A DNA stretch of 64,000 bases from Ctenopharyngodon idella (GCF_019924925.1 NC_067221.1:32729956-32793955), one strand, 5' to 3'; positions 37,610 to 46,486 are shown, numbered from the stretch's first letter. Made by a program: numbers and translations. The notes: a model not told the origin generated them from the sequence alone.

Positions 37610-40600
37610 GTCTATCTTATTAATTTAAAGGGGCAAATATCGCCCTGCAATGGGAAAGTTCATGTCTCTTATTGATCGGAAAGTGCTCCTACATTTTTGA
37701 CTGTGCTCCTAAATTTTTTTTTACTAGGCCTTGCTATGATGACAAACTGGCAGGAAATGATGCAAAACAGAAAACAAAGTCCAAACAGGGTGATATTGTG
37801 ACATACTGATAAGCCTCATCTTTCCATTACTGTGAAGTTGCAACTTGCACTCTTAAATGTGCACTGAAAATTGCCAGCTGATAAAACCTATGCTCCATGG
37901 ACTATATTAATATAACATTTAAGGCTAAATTTAGATCCTAACTGGCTGAGTTAGATGGTGATTGACACTAAACAGTAGAAAATCAGTCCAGTCTCTCCAG
38001 CTGTAAGTGTCATTGGCTGTTAAAGTCTTGTGTTGCTTATAGTAAATTGACATGTTGATAACACACACATACGAAGTCTTTCAGAATGCTCTCAATTACA
38101 CGTTCCTGTTTTGTAGTGTAGTGTTTGGCTGTTCTTCGAGTTCAAAAGGGTGACAACAGTACTGACAATAAATGAGTATTCATAATACATTCCACCTATT
38201 CAGTTTGAATCTTAACACCAACCCATTCATCCACCTTTCCTTTCAGCAATATGTTCATCTTTTACTACTACGCTGTCTTAGCTATGCATAACAACAGCGC
38301 TTGTTGATTTTTGAAACTGCCCTGCCCAAGTTTCATCCATTCATTGAAACAGCAATTAAGTTGTTAGAAAAGAATGCCTTTAATCTTTGCATTCAGTTTG
38401 CTTTCAGTAACATTTATATTCAATTCAGCAATTATACCTGCCCAGTACTATCATATGATAACATGAAATGCCTCTGATCCCAGTATGAGTTCAAATTCCA
38501 GAGTTAGAGGCATGTGATGAGAAATAAGTAACAATAAAATACACTATTTTAGTAGTAGAAATTCTATTCAAGGAGTAAAATTGCTGACTAGTTTATTTAT
38601 GTGGTAAAACACTTTTACCATGTGACCCACACTAAGCCAAAGTCTGTGACTCATCTGTATAGTTCACCCAAAAATGAAAATTTGATGTTTATCTGCTTAC
38701 CCCCAGGGCATCCAAGATGTAGGTGACTTTGTTTCTTCAGTAGAACACAAATGATGATTTTTAACTCCAGCCGTTGCGGTCTGTCAGAAACGGTAACACC
38801 ATCTATGAGAATAAAAAAAACATGCACAAACAAATCCAAATTAAACCCTGTGGCTCGTGACGACACATTGATGTCCTAAGACACGAAACGATAGGTTTGT
38901 GCGAGAAACCGAACAGTATTCACATAATTTTTTGCCTCCACTATGTCCAACTGCCTTGCACATCCGGTTGGTGAGGTCTGAACACGCTCTGACAACGGAA
39001 GTGATGTCTCGCGCCTATACTTCAATGAGTGCGAGACATCACTTCAATACTGTTGGGTTTCTCGCACAAACTGATCGTTTCGTGTCTTAGGACATCAATG
39101 TGTCGTCACGAGCTGCAGGGTTTAATTTGGATTTGTTTTTGCATGTTTTTTTTTATTCTCATAGATGGTGTTACCGTTTCAATGCATTATATGACTGACA
39201 GACGGCAACGGTTGGAGTTAAAAATCATAATTTGTGTTCTACTGAAGAAACAAAGTCACCTACATCTTGGATGCCCTGGGGGTAAGCAGATAAACATCAA
39301 ATTTTCATTTTTGGGTGAACTATCCCTTTAATAGTGTTTACAGTCGCATACTGCATTGGATCTCCATAACCATATTAGGATATAACTTCCCTTAGAACTA
39401 AAGAACCAATCATTATAATAGAATCCACCTGTTCAGTGTGAACCCCAACCTGAACCTGTTTATCCACTTCTCCATTCTCCATTTTATCTATGTATTACAG
39501 CAAGATATGTTTATTTTAATGACAACTTCACCCATGTTTCATACTATCGTGAGAACAGCTATTGGCTTGAATTTACATTTAAAAACAAGTAAATATGTAT
39601 ATGGGTAGCTAAAACATAATATGTCCTTCGTTAAAAATTAGAAAGAATTAGCTGTAACTGCTATAGCAAAATGCAAGACAAATTTCTGAGAGTATTTCAT
39701 GTCAGCTCTCTGTGATATCCACCTTATTTTTAATGCAAGAGTGGGTGTGGCTATTGTGATAGAAATATTTTATGTCAACATGAAATGTACAGAAAATGCA
39801 GACTAAGGATGCTCAGGTCAAAGACCAGTCATATGATTAGCTTAGATCATTACAAACCAATCACCAGAACAAATCACAGTGAAGAAGACATTGATTTTTA
39901 CTCAACTGTAAGACTTAAATGTGCATGTATCTTTCTATTCATGGAGACTCACTCTGTTGTTGTGACGAGTGACCTCCGGGCCGTAAAATAAAACTTCATT
40001 TCTGCAAAGATCAACTTGGAAGTTGTGTTAGGTATATGCTGCGCAGCTAAGGAATAGAAGTACTAAAGATTCTGCGCTCAAAAGACCACAGCGGAGACAG
40101 TGATAGTGTTGGAAGACTATAGAGTCGCCCTTGGGGTGAGGCTGTAATACTCGGAGTTAGTATTAAAGGGTTAGTTCACCCGAAAATGAAAATTCTGTCA
40201 TTTATTACTCACGCTCATGCCGTTCCAGACCCTTAAGACCTTCGTTAATCTTCGGAACGCAAATTGAGATATTTTTGTTTAAATCCGATGGCTCCGTGAG
40301 GCCTACATAGGGAGCAATGACATTTCCTCTCTCAAGATCCATAAAGGTACTAAAAACATATTTAAATCAGTTCATGTGAGTACAGCGGTTCAATATTAAT
40401 ATTATAAAGCGACGAGAATATTTTTGGTTCGCCAAAAAAAACAAAATAACGACTTATTTAGTGATGGCCGATTTCAAAACATGCTTCAGGAAGATTCGGA
40501 GCGTAATGAATCAGCGTGTCGAATCATGATTCGGATCGCGTGTCAAACCGCCAAACTGCTGAAATCACGTGACTTTGGCGCTCCGAACTGCGGATTCGAC

Positions 40601-43600
40601 ACGCTGATTCATTATGCTCCGAAGCTTCCTGAAGCAGTGTTTTGAAATCGGCCATCACTAAATAATTCGTTATTTTGTTTTTTTTGGCGCACCAAAAATA
40701 TTCTCGTCGCTTTATAATATTAATATTGAACCACTGTACTCACATGAACTGATTTAAATATGTTTTTAGTACCTTTATGGATCTTGAGAGAGGAAATGTC
40801 ATTGCTCCCTTTGTAGGCCTCACGGAGCCATCGGATTTAAACAAAAATATCTTAATTTGTGTTCTGAAGATCAACGAAGGTCTTACGGGTGTAAAACGGC
40901 ACGAGGGTGAGTAATTAATGACAGAATTTTCATTTTTGGGTGAACTAACCCTTTAATGATCCTGTGTCGGACCAGCGTACACCTGAGAAGGACGGTGAGA
41001 GTGTGTAGATGCTAAAGACCTGTGTGCTCATGTGTGATTGAGGTAGTGATAGTAGCTTCTTGACGGGACGCTGTCACCTTACTTTGGGAGGGGAATTACC
41101 TCGAGATACTGTAGTATTATATTCTATTATATTCGGGATGGGAATTACCTCGAAGGTACTGTAGTACTGTATTGGTACTGCAGGTCCGTAGCCAGCCTAT
41201 TGAAAGGGGGGGTTCTTTTTTTCAAAAAGTGGACCTTTTTGCAGTTTTTCTACTCCTTTTGTATTTAATTATGAGGTTCAAATACTTCATTTTGGTGACC
41301 TTTTATGCACTAATTTGTGCTGGATTAGCTTGTCTGCTGGTATCTTAACGAACTCTCTCTGAACTGCACGCGCGGCACACACACACGTCCAGCTACAATA
41401 ATGTATCATATTAATTTGAAACAGCAACCCAGAATATTTGTCACAAGCATTGATTAAAACAATGATGACAATAATCACATAAAAAAAAAAAAAAAAAAAA
41501 AAAACGACTTAAATTCTGGACCTTTGGCAGTGAGGGGGGGGTTCGTTCGAACCACCCGAACCCCCCCCTGCCTACAGGCATGTACTGTAGTATTGTATTA
41601 TATTATATTGACAACTGGAGGTTGTTTGAATTGTCAGTGGTGAAGTTAGATTAGTATTGGGAATTTCCACGACACCATTTTTACTTTGTGTAAGATAGTG
41701 ATTGTGATAAATAGCATTGCCGTGATCGGATCCATCCATGGTGTTTTTGAACTCTAAACTGAATCCATTAAGTCTGAACTATGTGATAGATGACTATGTG
41801 ATGGTGACCAATGAAATCAACTGTGGGATGGGATTTGTGCTTAACTGGTATTTATATTTCATTTAAATACAGTAAATTAGAAAATTTACAACATAGCATA
41901 CATTTCAAGTGGTGTACTATTTCTATAAGCTGTTTGTACCTGCTAATGAGCTTCTCCTCTGCAATTTCCTCTCTGAACAGAAAATGGTGAGCTCTCTCTC
42001 TGTAGTTGTCTCGGTGAAGTGGGGAACTGTGATCTGCATGGGGATTGAAGTGTAGGTTCATCTGGGGTGGTTTGTATTCACTAAGCAACTGCTCGTCCTC
42101 CTTTCTGGCAAAGAAGGGCACGATAACCTTGTTTCCTCTGTTCCAGCGCTCATCCGAAAGAATCTCAGCACATTCACTCTCTTCTGCCTCATCTGGCTGG
42201 ACGTAAAACTGCTGACCGACTCTCACCTTCAGTTTCCTGAGCAGAACTGGTCGCATGTCAAAGTCAAACACCAACCACTGCTCGTACACACCAGGGCGGA
42301 ACGACAGGAAAGACACACTCAGCTGGTAGGTGGAGTCAGAGGAGCGAAGGTGATGGCCTGCAGTATGTGTGACTGGGGGGAAGGTGTTCTTTAAACTGTC
42401 ACTCAAAGAGAAAACAGCACCATTTTCCACTTTCAGTAGAGCCACATGAGCCAAGGACCTCTACACATTCACAAGAAAAAGAAGGAGGTTATAGTGTGCA
42501 ATAAGGCTGTTGATTGAAGATGATACAGGTTAGTTTGTTTTTTCTGACCTCAGTAGTGATTGTGAATTTCCATCTGATTTCACTGTCTTCTTGTAAACAG
42601 TCTAAACTGAGATCCTCATCGTGTGTAACACACACATCGTCCACCTGCTCAGAGATCTGCAAAATACACACGCATGTCTAAGATATACATGAAAATACAT
42701 TTGTGGATTTTGTTACTTTTTAAGTTAGTAGTTAATTAAAATAATTAACTGCTAACTTAAAAGTTAACATAAATACACAAATGAAAGTTTCATTTCTATT
42801 ATATGGCACTCATATGTTTGATTCTTGGTATATTGTGATTTTGTTCATAATCATTTCAAGAACAAACATCATCAATGTCAGCATATTTAGCGAGTAAAAG
42901 AAGGAATGCACTACACAACTTTTAACATTTGAACAGATTTTAAAGAGTTAGTTCACCCAAAAATGAAATTTCTGTCATTAAGACATTAAAGGTGCCTTAG
43001 AATGAAAAACTGTATTTACCTTGGCATAAATGAATAATTAGAGTTCTGTACATGGTAATCGCATACCGCGAGTCTCAAACACCTTTGCTTCCTCCTTCTT
43101 ATGTAAATCTCATTCGTGCAAAAGACCACTGAAAAACAGGCGAACCCCAACATAGCACCGACTGTGATGCAACAGTCGGTGTCATTAATATGTACGCCCC
43201 CAACTTTTGCATATGCCAGCTCATGTTCAAGGCAAGGCAGTATTAACGTTGTGGAGCTGCACAGCCGAATCATCAGAAGTTCTGCAGGTATTGTGAAGCA
43301 AGCAAGCAAGGACAATAGCGAAAATGGCAGATGGATTGATAATAACTGTTCATGATCCATGATATCATGATATATTTAGTGATATCTGTAAATTGTCTTT
43401 CTAAATGTTTCGTTAGCATGTACTGTTAAATGTGGTTAAAGTTACCATTGTTTCTTATTGTATTCACGGAGATCAGAGCCATGTTGTTATTTTCATTTTT
43501 AACCTGAAAATGCTTGCAGTCTGTATAATTCATAAACGCATCTTCATTCTTATGGGAGTCTCTCCAACAGTGTGTAGCTTTAGCCAAGTTAGCCATGCAG

Positions 43601-45190
43601 CACACTATTAAACTCATTCAGAATCGAATTTTAGCAAACATCCACAAAAATACATGCTTACGTGATCTGATATGCTGCATCACAAACAGTTTGTAAAGAT
43701 CCATTTTGAGAGTTATATTTTGTTATATTGTGAGAGTTACTGTAGTACTTATGCAATGTTTAATGGAGTCGTGAGCTTGGGGGTGGAGAGCACGACCATT
43801 TAAAGGTGTACACACACCAAATCAGCGCATTTTTTCTCCCACCCCAAAATAGGCAGTTAAAGAGCGCAAACTTTATCATTCAACTGCACATTCATTTTAG
43901 ACCCTTAAGTTAAGCTGTTGCGCCGTCCATACAGTAAACGCACGTCTTTGAATGAGCAGTGTTTACACGGGTTGAACTGATAAAGATCAGCGATGAGCGA
44001 CAGGGCAGGGGCCAATCAGATTTCATCTGGGGCCAATGCAGTCAGAGTAACTACAGTCCTTTAGGCATCTTATGCAGTCAGAATATTATTCTTAGGCATC
44101 CAGGTTTTGCGGTCAGAGTGGGGTCACCTGAGGATAAATTTGGAGGTGTCGGGGGACACCTGGTTTAATTTATTCAGGTGGTAGGGGAAATCTACCATGG
44201 TTTCAAAGAAAAACTAAGCATCATACACTAAACAACTGAGTATCACACACTACCAGACTTTCAAGTCTGAACACAAACTCGATGAAACCAATTGAAATGA
44301 AAACAATGTGTTCTAAAATCAGCTCAAAATATTAAACATGTTCGATATCCTCCAACTGGATGGAATCAAAAATTGTCTGTGCCCATGATACATATGGAAT
44401 TTTCTGTGTAACTCCAACTGCCCAAAATCTGCAGACTGGCTATGACTTTCGGCAACTAGCATCGACTTGTCCAGATTGCAAATTGGACCAAAAATCTGTG
44501 CAAAAGTTGTGTAGTGCATTACATCTTTTAAATGAAATATAATTAAGTGTTTTGACAAATTTTTTTTGTGTGTGTGTGTGTGTGTGTGTGTGAACTGTCC
44601 CTTAAATTTACATGGTTTCAAACACTTAAAAGATATCATTAAAGTTACATGGGCGGAGTTGTGCAGAGTTGCAATCTGCAGGATTTACTCACAATAAGAA
44701 TCTCATTGCTGCTGCGTCTGTACTCTTCCAGAAGTTTCTCCTGGTATGAGGAAAGCTCATGAGAGCTCGACTGACCATCTCCTTGCTTGCTCTGTTCATC
44801 CAGTCGTTCTCTTTGAGTGATCAGATGAATTAAACTCTTGTGGTCAAGGTTTGTGTGTTTTTGCAAGTTCCACACCGCAGCTTCTCCTGGACTACTGGCA
44901 AAGGTGCAACGGTCATGATGCACATAGCATCCGACATCCTCCTTGAAATACCAACAAACTTCATAGCGAATAGGTCGTAGATGAGAGGGACGAAAGAACA
45001 CAGGGCTCCATTTGTGACCTCTGACTTTTGCTCTGACAAGCAGCAGATCGTGAGAGCAACGGTGAGGTGTTGCAATGATGGAGTAGGAAATGCGAGAGTG
45101 TTTATGAGTGCAGACATTACAAGCAGCTCTCAGCTCATACACCTGCATGAACTCCTGCAGCTGAGCATCTCTAGACTGTACTGTAGACAT
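16115..45190 (-). CDS. helz2: helz2: helicase with zinc finger 2 (18 coding exons, 2791 aa)
   Basis: HELZ2 (PRIC285 in mammals) is a large interferon-induced nuclear coactivator and putative RNA helicase/exoribonuclease. Coding exons from 5' to 3': 45190-44693, 42656-42549, 42460-41940, 35311-34661, 34199-33407, 33087-33012, 32829-28740, 28518-28433, 27286-27149, 27047-26892, 26807-26663, 26536-26414, 26200-26008, 23141-23007, 22925-22704, 21991-21832, 16558-16391, 16227-16115. Every junction is GT-AG and all phases agree. Domains: cysteine-rich zinc fingers (residues 24-94), helicase 1 (Walker A 560-567, DEAS 688-691), RNB region (about 1255-1900, catalytic D1269, D1275, D1277, D1278, signature SPIRRY 1831-1836), helicase 2 (Walker A GPPGTGKT 2318-2325, DECA 2505-2508). 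The human protein is about 2650 residues, so this looks full length. The start ATG was chosen because it precedes the conserved zinc-finger block; the frame is open nine codons past GTG 45253, up to an acceptor at 45281. Confidence 0.95.
16391..16558 (-). CDS. helz2: helz2 exon 18: motif VI
   Basis: 168 nt, residues 2699-2755. SEWRYVILSMVRSCP continues motif V, and NVGITRAQEGLCILGN is motif VI with the arginine finger. The preceding intron (16559-21831) holds the nested transposon stack. Confidence 0.93.
17028..17095 (-). repeat. L2-type 3' tail fragment, reverse
   Basis: The reverse complement reads GAAGCTGCTTTGAAACAATC ... AAAGTGCTATAGAAAT, matching the tails at 10190-10260 and 21660-21720. 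Confidence 0.6.
17516..17844 (+). repeat. Retroviral-type 5' LTR
   Basis: It contains a weak TATATGA box (about 17699), an AATAAA polyadenylation signal at 17768-17773 and a U5-like end closing in CCTACA at 17844, three bases before the primer-binding site. The TG at 17516 is the best guess for the start; no target duplication could be found. Confidence 0.5.
17848..17865 (+). promoter_or_regulatory. Primer-binding site, tRNA-His type
   Basis: TTGAGCCGTGACCCGGAT matches 15 of 18 positions of the complement of the tRNA-His 3' end (TGGTGCCGTGACTCGGAT). It starts three bases after the LTR end, the normal spacing for a retroviral primer site. Confidence 0.6.
18012..18377 (+). repeat. Leader with eight short hairpins in series
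   Basis: A degenerate unit (TTATCCTCTG, six bases, CAGGGAAG) recurs. The CTCTG/CAGGG (or CAGAG) arms can pair in RNA at 18017-18032, 18076-18097, 18110-18125, 18159-18174, 18185-18200, 18214-18229, 18305-18319 and 18359-18374. Seven have a loop of 5-6 bases and one a 12-base loop. The position between primer site and gag is where retroviral packaging signals lie; that role is inferred. Confidence 0.6.
18416..18936 (+). pseudogene. Truncated retroviral gag-like frame
   Basis: The frame opens at ATG 18416-18418 (ACAAAATG, A at -3). It is rich in lysine, with a coiled-coil-like stretch (QRIAKLEKQNKQLHTRVSRL, near 18700-18765). It is cut after about 173 codons by the 17-bp LTR-end sequence, and reading through gives unrelated residues to 18985. 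The order LTR, primer site, leader, frame points to gag; I do not recognise the subfamily. Confidence 0.5.
19131..20367. mobile_element. Foldback transposon with arms of about 540 bp
   Basis: The left arm (19131 to about 19672) and right arm (about 19825 to 20367) are inverted copies with scattered changes. The ends read TACAGTTGCAAGAAAAAGTA and TACTTTTTCTTGCAACCGTA, flanked by TA as in Tc1/mariner elements. The 150-bp centre has no transposase. Confidence 0.8.
21252..21486 (-). mobile_element. tRNA-derived SINE with 17-bp target duplication
   Basis: On the minus strand the element starts GGCGCCGATAGCCTAGTGG (A box TAGCCTAGTGG), has a B box AGTTCGATTCC near 21400, and ends in an AT-rich tail at about 21269. 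The 17-bp direct repeat ATATCCTAATTATTGTT flanks it at 21252-21268 and 21470-21486. It lies in the helz2 intron before exon 18 and is in the same orientation as the gene. Confidence 0.85.
21605..21735 (+). repeat. L2-type 3' tail, plus orientation
   Basis: GTAAAGCTGCTTTGAAATGA and GAAAAGCGCTATACAAATAA, the same tail as at 7258-7380 in the opposite orientation, with shared upstream AACTCTGATAACAGAT. Confidence 0.6.
21832..21991 (-). CDS. helz2: helz2 exon 17
   Basis: 160 nt, residues 2646-2699. DIAILSPYNAQVAQIRERL and ITVTTITKSQG form helicase motif V. The acceptor follows a 26-nt poly-T tract (minus strand). Confidence 0.93.
22262..22534. mobile_element. hAT-like MITE in helz2 intron 16
   Basis: The ends GGTAACACTTCAGTATGGGG (22262) and CCCCATACTAAAGTGTTAAC (to 22534) pair over 24 bp with two mismatches. 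The eight flanking bases on each side (AAAATGCT and AAAGTGCC) agree at six positions, which suggests a decayed 8-bp target duplication. Confidence 0.65.
22704..22925 (-). CDS. helz2: helz2 exon 16
   Basis: 222 nt, residues 2572-2645. HEEICKFPSEAYYHGKL continues motif IV (QYRMHEEI), and EISLVVSTARGNENSKANLA follows. Acceptor TTTCTTTAG, donor GCT|GTAAGT. Confidence 0.92.
23007..23141 (-). CDS. helz2: helz2 exon 15: motif III
   Basis: 135 nt, residues 2527-2571. VVLLGDHKQLRPIVKN is the SF1 motif III and LLDTQYRM the start of motif IV. Confidence 0.93.
24390..25099. mobile_element. TTAA-flanked palindromic element
   Basis: TTAA at 24390-24393 and 25096-25099 encloses AGGAACACTCCACTTTT and its complement AGTGGAGTGTTCCT. 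The two halves are inverted copies over about 330 bp each (for example AGAGTTAAACAGTTGAG and CTCAACTGTTTAACTCT), meeting near 24745. No coding frame. It lies in the helz2 intron between exons 15 and 14. Confidence 0.8.
25098..25460. mobile_element. MITE with AAGGCCCGTTCACACC ends
   Basis: The left end AAGGCCCGTTCACACC and right end GGTGTGAATGGGCCTT are inverted complements with one mismatch, and inner GATAACTATAA/TTATAGTTATTG segments extend the pairing. It abuts the TTAA palindrome directly and shares two bases with its target duplication. Confidence 0.65.
26008..26200 (-). CDS. helz2: helz2 exon 14: helicase 2 motif II
   Basis: 193 nt, residues 2462-2526. It holds HDIILCTCTAASSPN (motif Ic region) and QILIDECAMATEP (motif II, DECA 2505-2508). 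Donor AAG|GTCAGA. Confidence 0.93.
26414..26536 (-). CDS. helz2: helz2 exon 13
   Basis: 123 nt, residues 2421-2462 (ITLHHRIRDNSDNPHSQAI). The donor GA|GTACGT was chosen over a nearby GTAGAT because only it keeps the frame into exon 14. Confidence 0.85.
26663..26807 (-). CDS. helz2: helz2 exon 12
   Basis: 145 nt, residues 2373-2421 (YLLKFGEQLKPLRVYSRQM), an insertion typical of this helicase between motifs Ia and Ib. Splice phases match. Confidence 0.9.
26892..27047 (-). CDS. helz2: helz2 exon 11: Walker A end
   Basis: 156 nt, residues 2321-2373. It begins GTGKT, completing GPPGTGKT, and holds motif Ia (VILYCGPSNKSVDVVA). Confidence 0.93.
27149..27286 (-). CDS. helz2: helz2 exon 10: Q-motif and Walker A start of helicase 2
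   Basis: 138 nt, residues 2275-2321. LPQLNESQFKALERALNS (Q-motif-like) leads to FTLIQGPPG, with the Walker A loop split across the junction to exon 11. Confidence 0.93.
27597..28128. mobile_element. Non-autonomous DNA transposon with GGGCCCTAT ends
   Basis: The left end GGGCCCTATTTTAAC, right end ATAGGGCCC and direct CTTTG on both outsides mark a DNA element in the helz2 intron between exons 10 and 9. The interior with CCGAATCCACTTTTGCTAGT is a common fish repeat. No transposase frame. Confidence 0.6.
28433..28518 (-). CDS. helz2: helz2 exon 9
   Basis: 86 nt, residues 2246-2275 (RKESAVNNLTAANRLVKNIA), the lead-in to helicase 2. Acceptor TTTATCCAG, donor GAAA|GTATGC; the phases match both neighbours. 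Confidence 0.85.
28740..32829 (-). CDS. helz2: helz2 exon 8: end of helicase 1 plus RNB region (4.09-kb exon)
   Basis: 4090 nt, residues 883-2246. It starts with helicase motifs V-VI (VIIISTVQTRDR, LNTALTRAQSMVVVVGD) and an acidic linker. The RNase II-like domain follows: DPHMAVDLDDAIS holds all four Mg-binding aspartates (D1269, D1275, D1277, D1278), then VGVH-like EIGVHVADVASFVS and SLLPGEERKAISL. A diverged second copy of this half follows (about 1535-1700, DAIS with D1545 only). The C-terminal RNB signature is YTHSSSPIRRYIDVVLQR (about 1825-1842). Further S1/OB-like residues lead to helicase 2. The donor is GACAT|GTAAGC; reading through would give an immediate TAA. Confidence 0.95.
33012..33087 (-). 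CDS. helz2: helz2 exon 7
   Basis: 76 nt, residues 858-883 (VELIRIHLRQKGVYGVSVQN), continuing the second RecA domain of helicase 1. Both splice sites fit, and the phase-1 end joins exon 8 to give GKQFRVIIIST. Confidence 0.9.
33407..34199 (-). CDS. helz2: helz2 exon 6: helicase 1 motifs II-IV
   Basis: 793 nt, residues 593-857. It contains SADLYVREHF (motif Ia region), HILIDEASQMLEAEAL (motif II, DEAS), VVLAGDHMQMAPK (motif III) and FNENYRSTTEIVDFV (motif IV). These are typical of the Upf1-like SF1 family. Confidence 0.93.
34661..35311 (-). CDS. helz2: helz2 exon 5: helicase 1 Walker A
   Basis: 651 nt, residues 376-593. It ends shortly after YGPFGTGKT (Walker A, residues 560-567), with motif Ia-like ICTYTNS crossing the splice junction. 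The central proline usual in GPPGTGKT is replaced by phenylalanine. Acceptor AATTTGCAG, donor ACAG|GTAAGT. Confidence 0.93.
37557..37617. repeat. CTAT/CTGT microsatellite
   Basis: Compound tetranucleotide tract: CTAT units, then CTGT units, then mixed units. Confidence 0.9.
38658..39331. mobile_element. Palindromic element, TTAA type
   Basis: The arms at 38658-38900 and about 39060-39327 are inverted copies (ATAGTTCACCCAAAAATGAA and TTCATTTTTGGGTGAACTAT). TTAA follows the right end (39328-39331); the left end has lost its outer bases. GACATCAATGTGTCGTCACG pairs within the inner arms. Confidence 0.75.
40163..40956. mobile_element. TTAA-flanked near-perfect palindrome, 786 bp
   Basis: TTAA at 40163-40166 and 40953-40956 encloses AGGGTTAGTTCACCC and GGGTGAACTAACCCT. 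Nearly the whole interior folds back, including ATTCTCGTCGCTTTATAATA with its complement, to a centre near 40555. No coding frame. Confidence 0.85.
41940..42460 (-). CDS. helz2: helz2 exon 4
   Basis: 521 nt, residues 203-376, ending in phase 2. It encodes the beta-rich region before helicase 1 (YEQWLVFDFDMRPVLLRKL), found also in HELZ/MOV10-type helicases. The donor is AGCAG|GTACAA. The next intron (41939 to 35312) is the largest at 6.6 kb and is full of transposon remnants. Confidence 0.88.
42549..42656 (-). CDS. helz2: helz2 exon 3
   Basis: 108 nt, phase 0 at both ends, residues 167-202. The acceptor is TTTTGCAG, the donor GAG|GTCAGA. It encodes part of the linker after the zinc fingers (ISEQVDDVCVTHDEDLSL). 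Confidence 0.85.
42940..42985. repeat. Fragment of the TTAA / GTTCACCC family
   Basis: TTAAAGAGTTAGTTCACCC followed by AAAAATGAAATTTCTGTCAT, the same end as the elements at 38658 and 40167. The rest of the copy is missing. Confidence 0.6.
42986..43815. repeat. Probable MITE in helz2 intron 2
   Basis: The segment from TAAAGGTGCCTTAGAATGAA to ACCATTTAAAGGTGTAC has the look of a common fish repeat ending AAAGGTGCC. The 114-codon minus-strand frame inside it has no recognised motif. Boundaries are approximate. Confidence 0.4.
44567..44592. repeat. GT microsatellite
   Basis: About 13 GT units after a T run, in the helz2 intron between exons 2 and 3. Confidence 0.9.
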
Positions 45191-45280
45191 ATCTACAGAT
45201 TCAAGCCATAACACACATAAAGTCTGACATGAACACCTTAAACTGGCACCCACAGCTTCAAATACTGCTGTAAATTCAAC
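44693..45280 (-). CDS. helz2: helz2 exon 2: start codon and CCCH-type zinc fingers
   Basis: The exon runs from an acceptor AG at 45282-45281 to a donor GTGAGT at 44692. Coding is assigned from ATG 45190 (G at -3), so residues 1-166. It carries two Cys/His clusters: C24-x2-C27 with C45/H47, and C79-x8-C88-x5-C94 in YEVCWYF...CYVHHDRCTFA. This is the N-terminal zinc-finger module of HELZ2. The frame stays open upstream to an in-frame TAG that overlaps the acceptor, so a longer N-terminus from a further exon cannot be excluded. Confidence 0.85.
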
Positions 45281-45332
45281 CTAAGGTGAGGAAAGAGGAA
45301 GAGGAAACTCATCAGATGACTTGTATTCACAT

Positions 45333-45340
<8 letters not shown>

Positions 45341-45374
<34 letters not shown>
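45341..45374. repeat. GA microsatellite
   Basis: An AG dinucleotide tract with one interruption near its start. Confidence 0.9.
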
Positions 45375-45376
<2 letters not shown>

Positions 45377-45670
45377 GCAAATACCATTCAAAAGAACATA
45401 AAACTCCCAGTGAAAACAATTACTATATTTAGACCTTTAAACAGCTACAGGGAAGTATAAAGTATGAATTATGACTTCGTTTGAAGAGATAACAATAAAC
45501 TTTCCGCTTGACATTTTGCTCATATTGTATGTGCAGTGTCTCACGTTTTATAAAAGGTATCCTTTATTTCAGATGTTGCTTCTTAAAATGATATTGCTGG
45601 TAACTAGCTTTTGAACTATTTTATGGGTAATTCTTTCATTTTAATTTTTAAATGTATTAATTTTATCTTA

Positions 45671-45712
45671 AAAAAAGCACAATTCATTTATGTAAATGAA
45701 TTGTGCTTTTTT
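45671..45712. repeat. Perfect hairpin, 20-bp stem
   Basis: AAAAAAGCACAATTCATTTA, then TG, then its exact complement. No mismatch in 20 pairs. Confidence 0.85.
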
Positions 45713-46486
45713 GAACATTTTGATAAAACAGTCTGATAATAACTGCTGAGTTGTTAGATCACATTAAAACAAAAATTAAAGTTGTGATTTCCCATTTGAT
45801 ATGCTGTATGCAAATGTGTGCATATAACTGGGGTCTGGTCACATACCAACATTTTTTTAAATGCTGCACATTTTAAAGAATAGAATATTTATACTTTTAA
45901 TTTACTGGTACCAAGCAAAGATTAAATTGTAGAAAGACAAGCATTTTGTAATTGTTGGCCAGAGCTGTTGTTATTGAGACTATGTGAGAAAGAAAAGCTG
46001 GGGATTACAATACAAGGTTGAGCTTATCATGGACAGAAGACAAAACAAAAGACTTATTTTCCTATTTGACAATTGCTCGAAACACCTAGCAACCAGATTT
46101 AAACGGTGTGTGAAAGGGATATTAACTCCATGTGAACTGCCACAGAACAGGTTTTGGGTTAAGTGGCTTTCAGATTAATGTTTCAGATTAATGTTGGCTT
46201 CAGATCATGTAAGGATTATTTTAGGTCAATATGTAATGAAAAAGTCTATGTAATGAAAACTATGTAAAGTGCCTTTGTAAATATTACACAAAATGTGCAT
46301 ATATACTTAAGGATTCATTTAATTGCATATTTATCTTGTGGTACACAGACAGAGTTCAGGTATCAAAACGCAGCAGCTGTTGCTGGGCAGCCCTGCCTTA
46401 TTATGAGGTTGTTGCTTCAGACTAGTTGCCTATAGTAAATACTGAGGGTTTTTTTTTTTTTTAAACAGTGCCCAACAGCTGTATAC

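Larger units (their letters stand above)
35312..41939. repeat. helz2: Largest helz2 intron, mostly mobile-element debris
   Basis: Besides the two palindromic elements listed separately, it has an hAT-like end (CAGTGGTGTAGTCTACG at 35689), a CTAT/CTGT tetranucleotide tract (37557-37617), a poly-A run (41482-41504) and short repeats of GGGAATTACCTCGA (41090-41155). No exon is expected here: the splice phases of exons 4 and 5 fit directly. Confidence 0.55.

Noticed and set aside
36180..37740. A single element bounded by GGGCTCTACGCTGCGACC and a GTGCTCCTA-type end
   Set aside because: The ends look related, but I could not match them base by base or find a target duplication.
43016..43360. 114-codon minus-strand frame in helz2 intron 2
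   Set aside because: It falls in a dispersed MITE-like repeat, contains no motif, and the splice phases of the flanking exons require no exon here.
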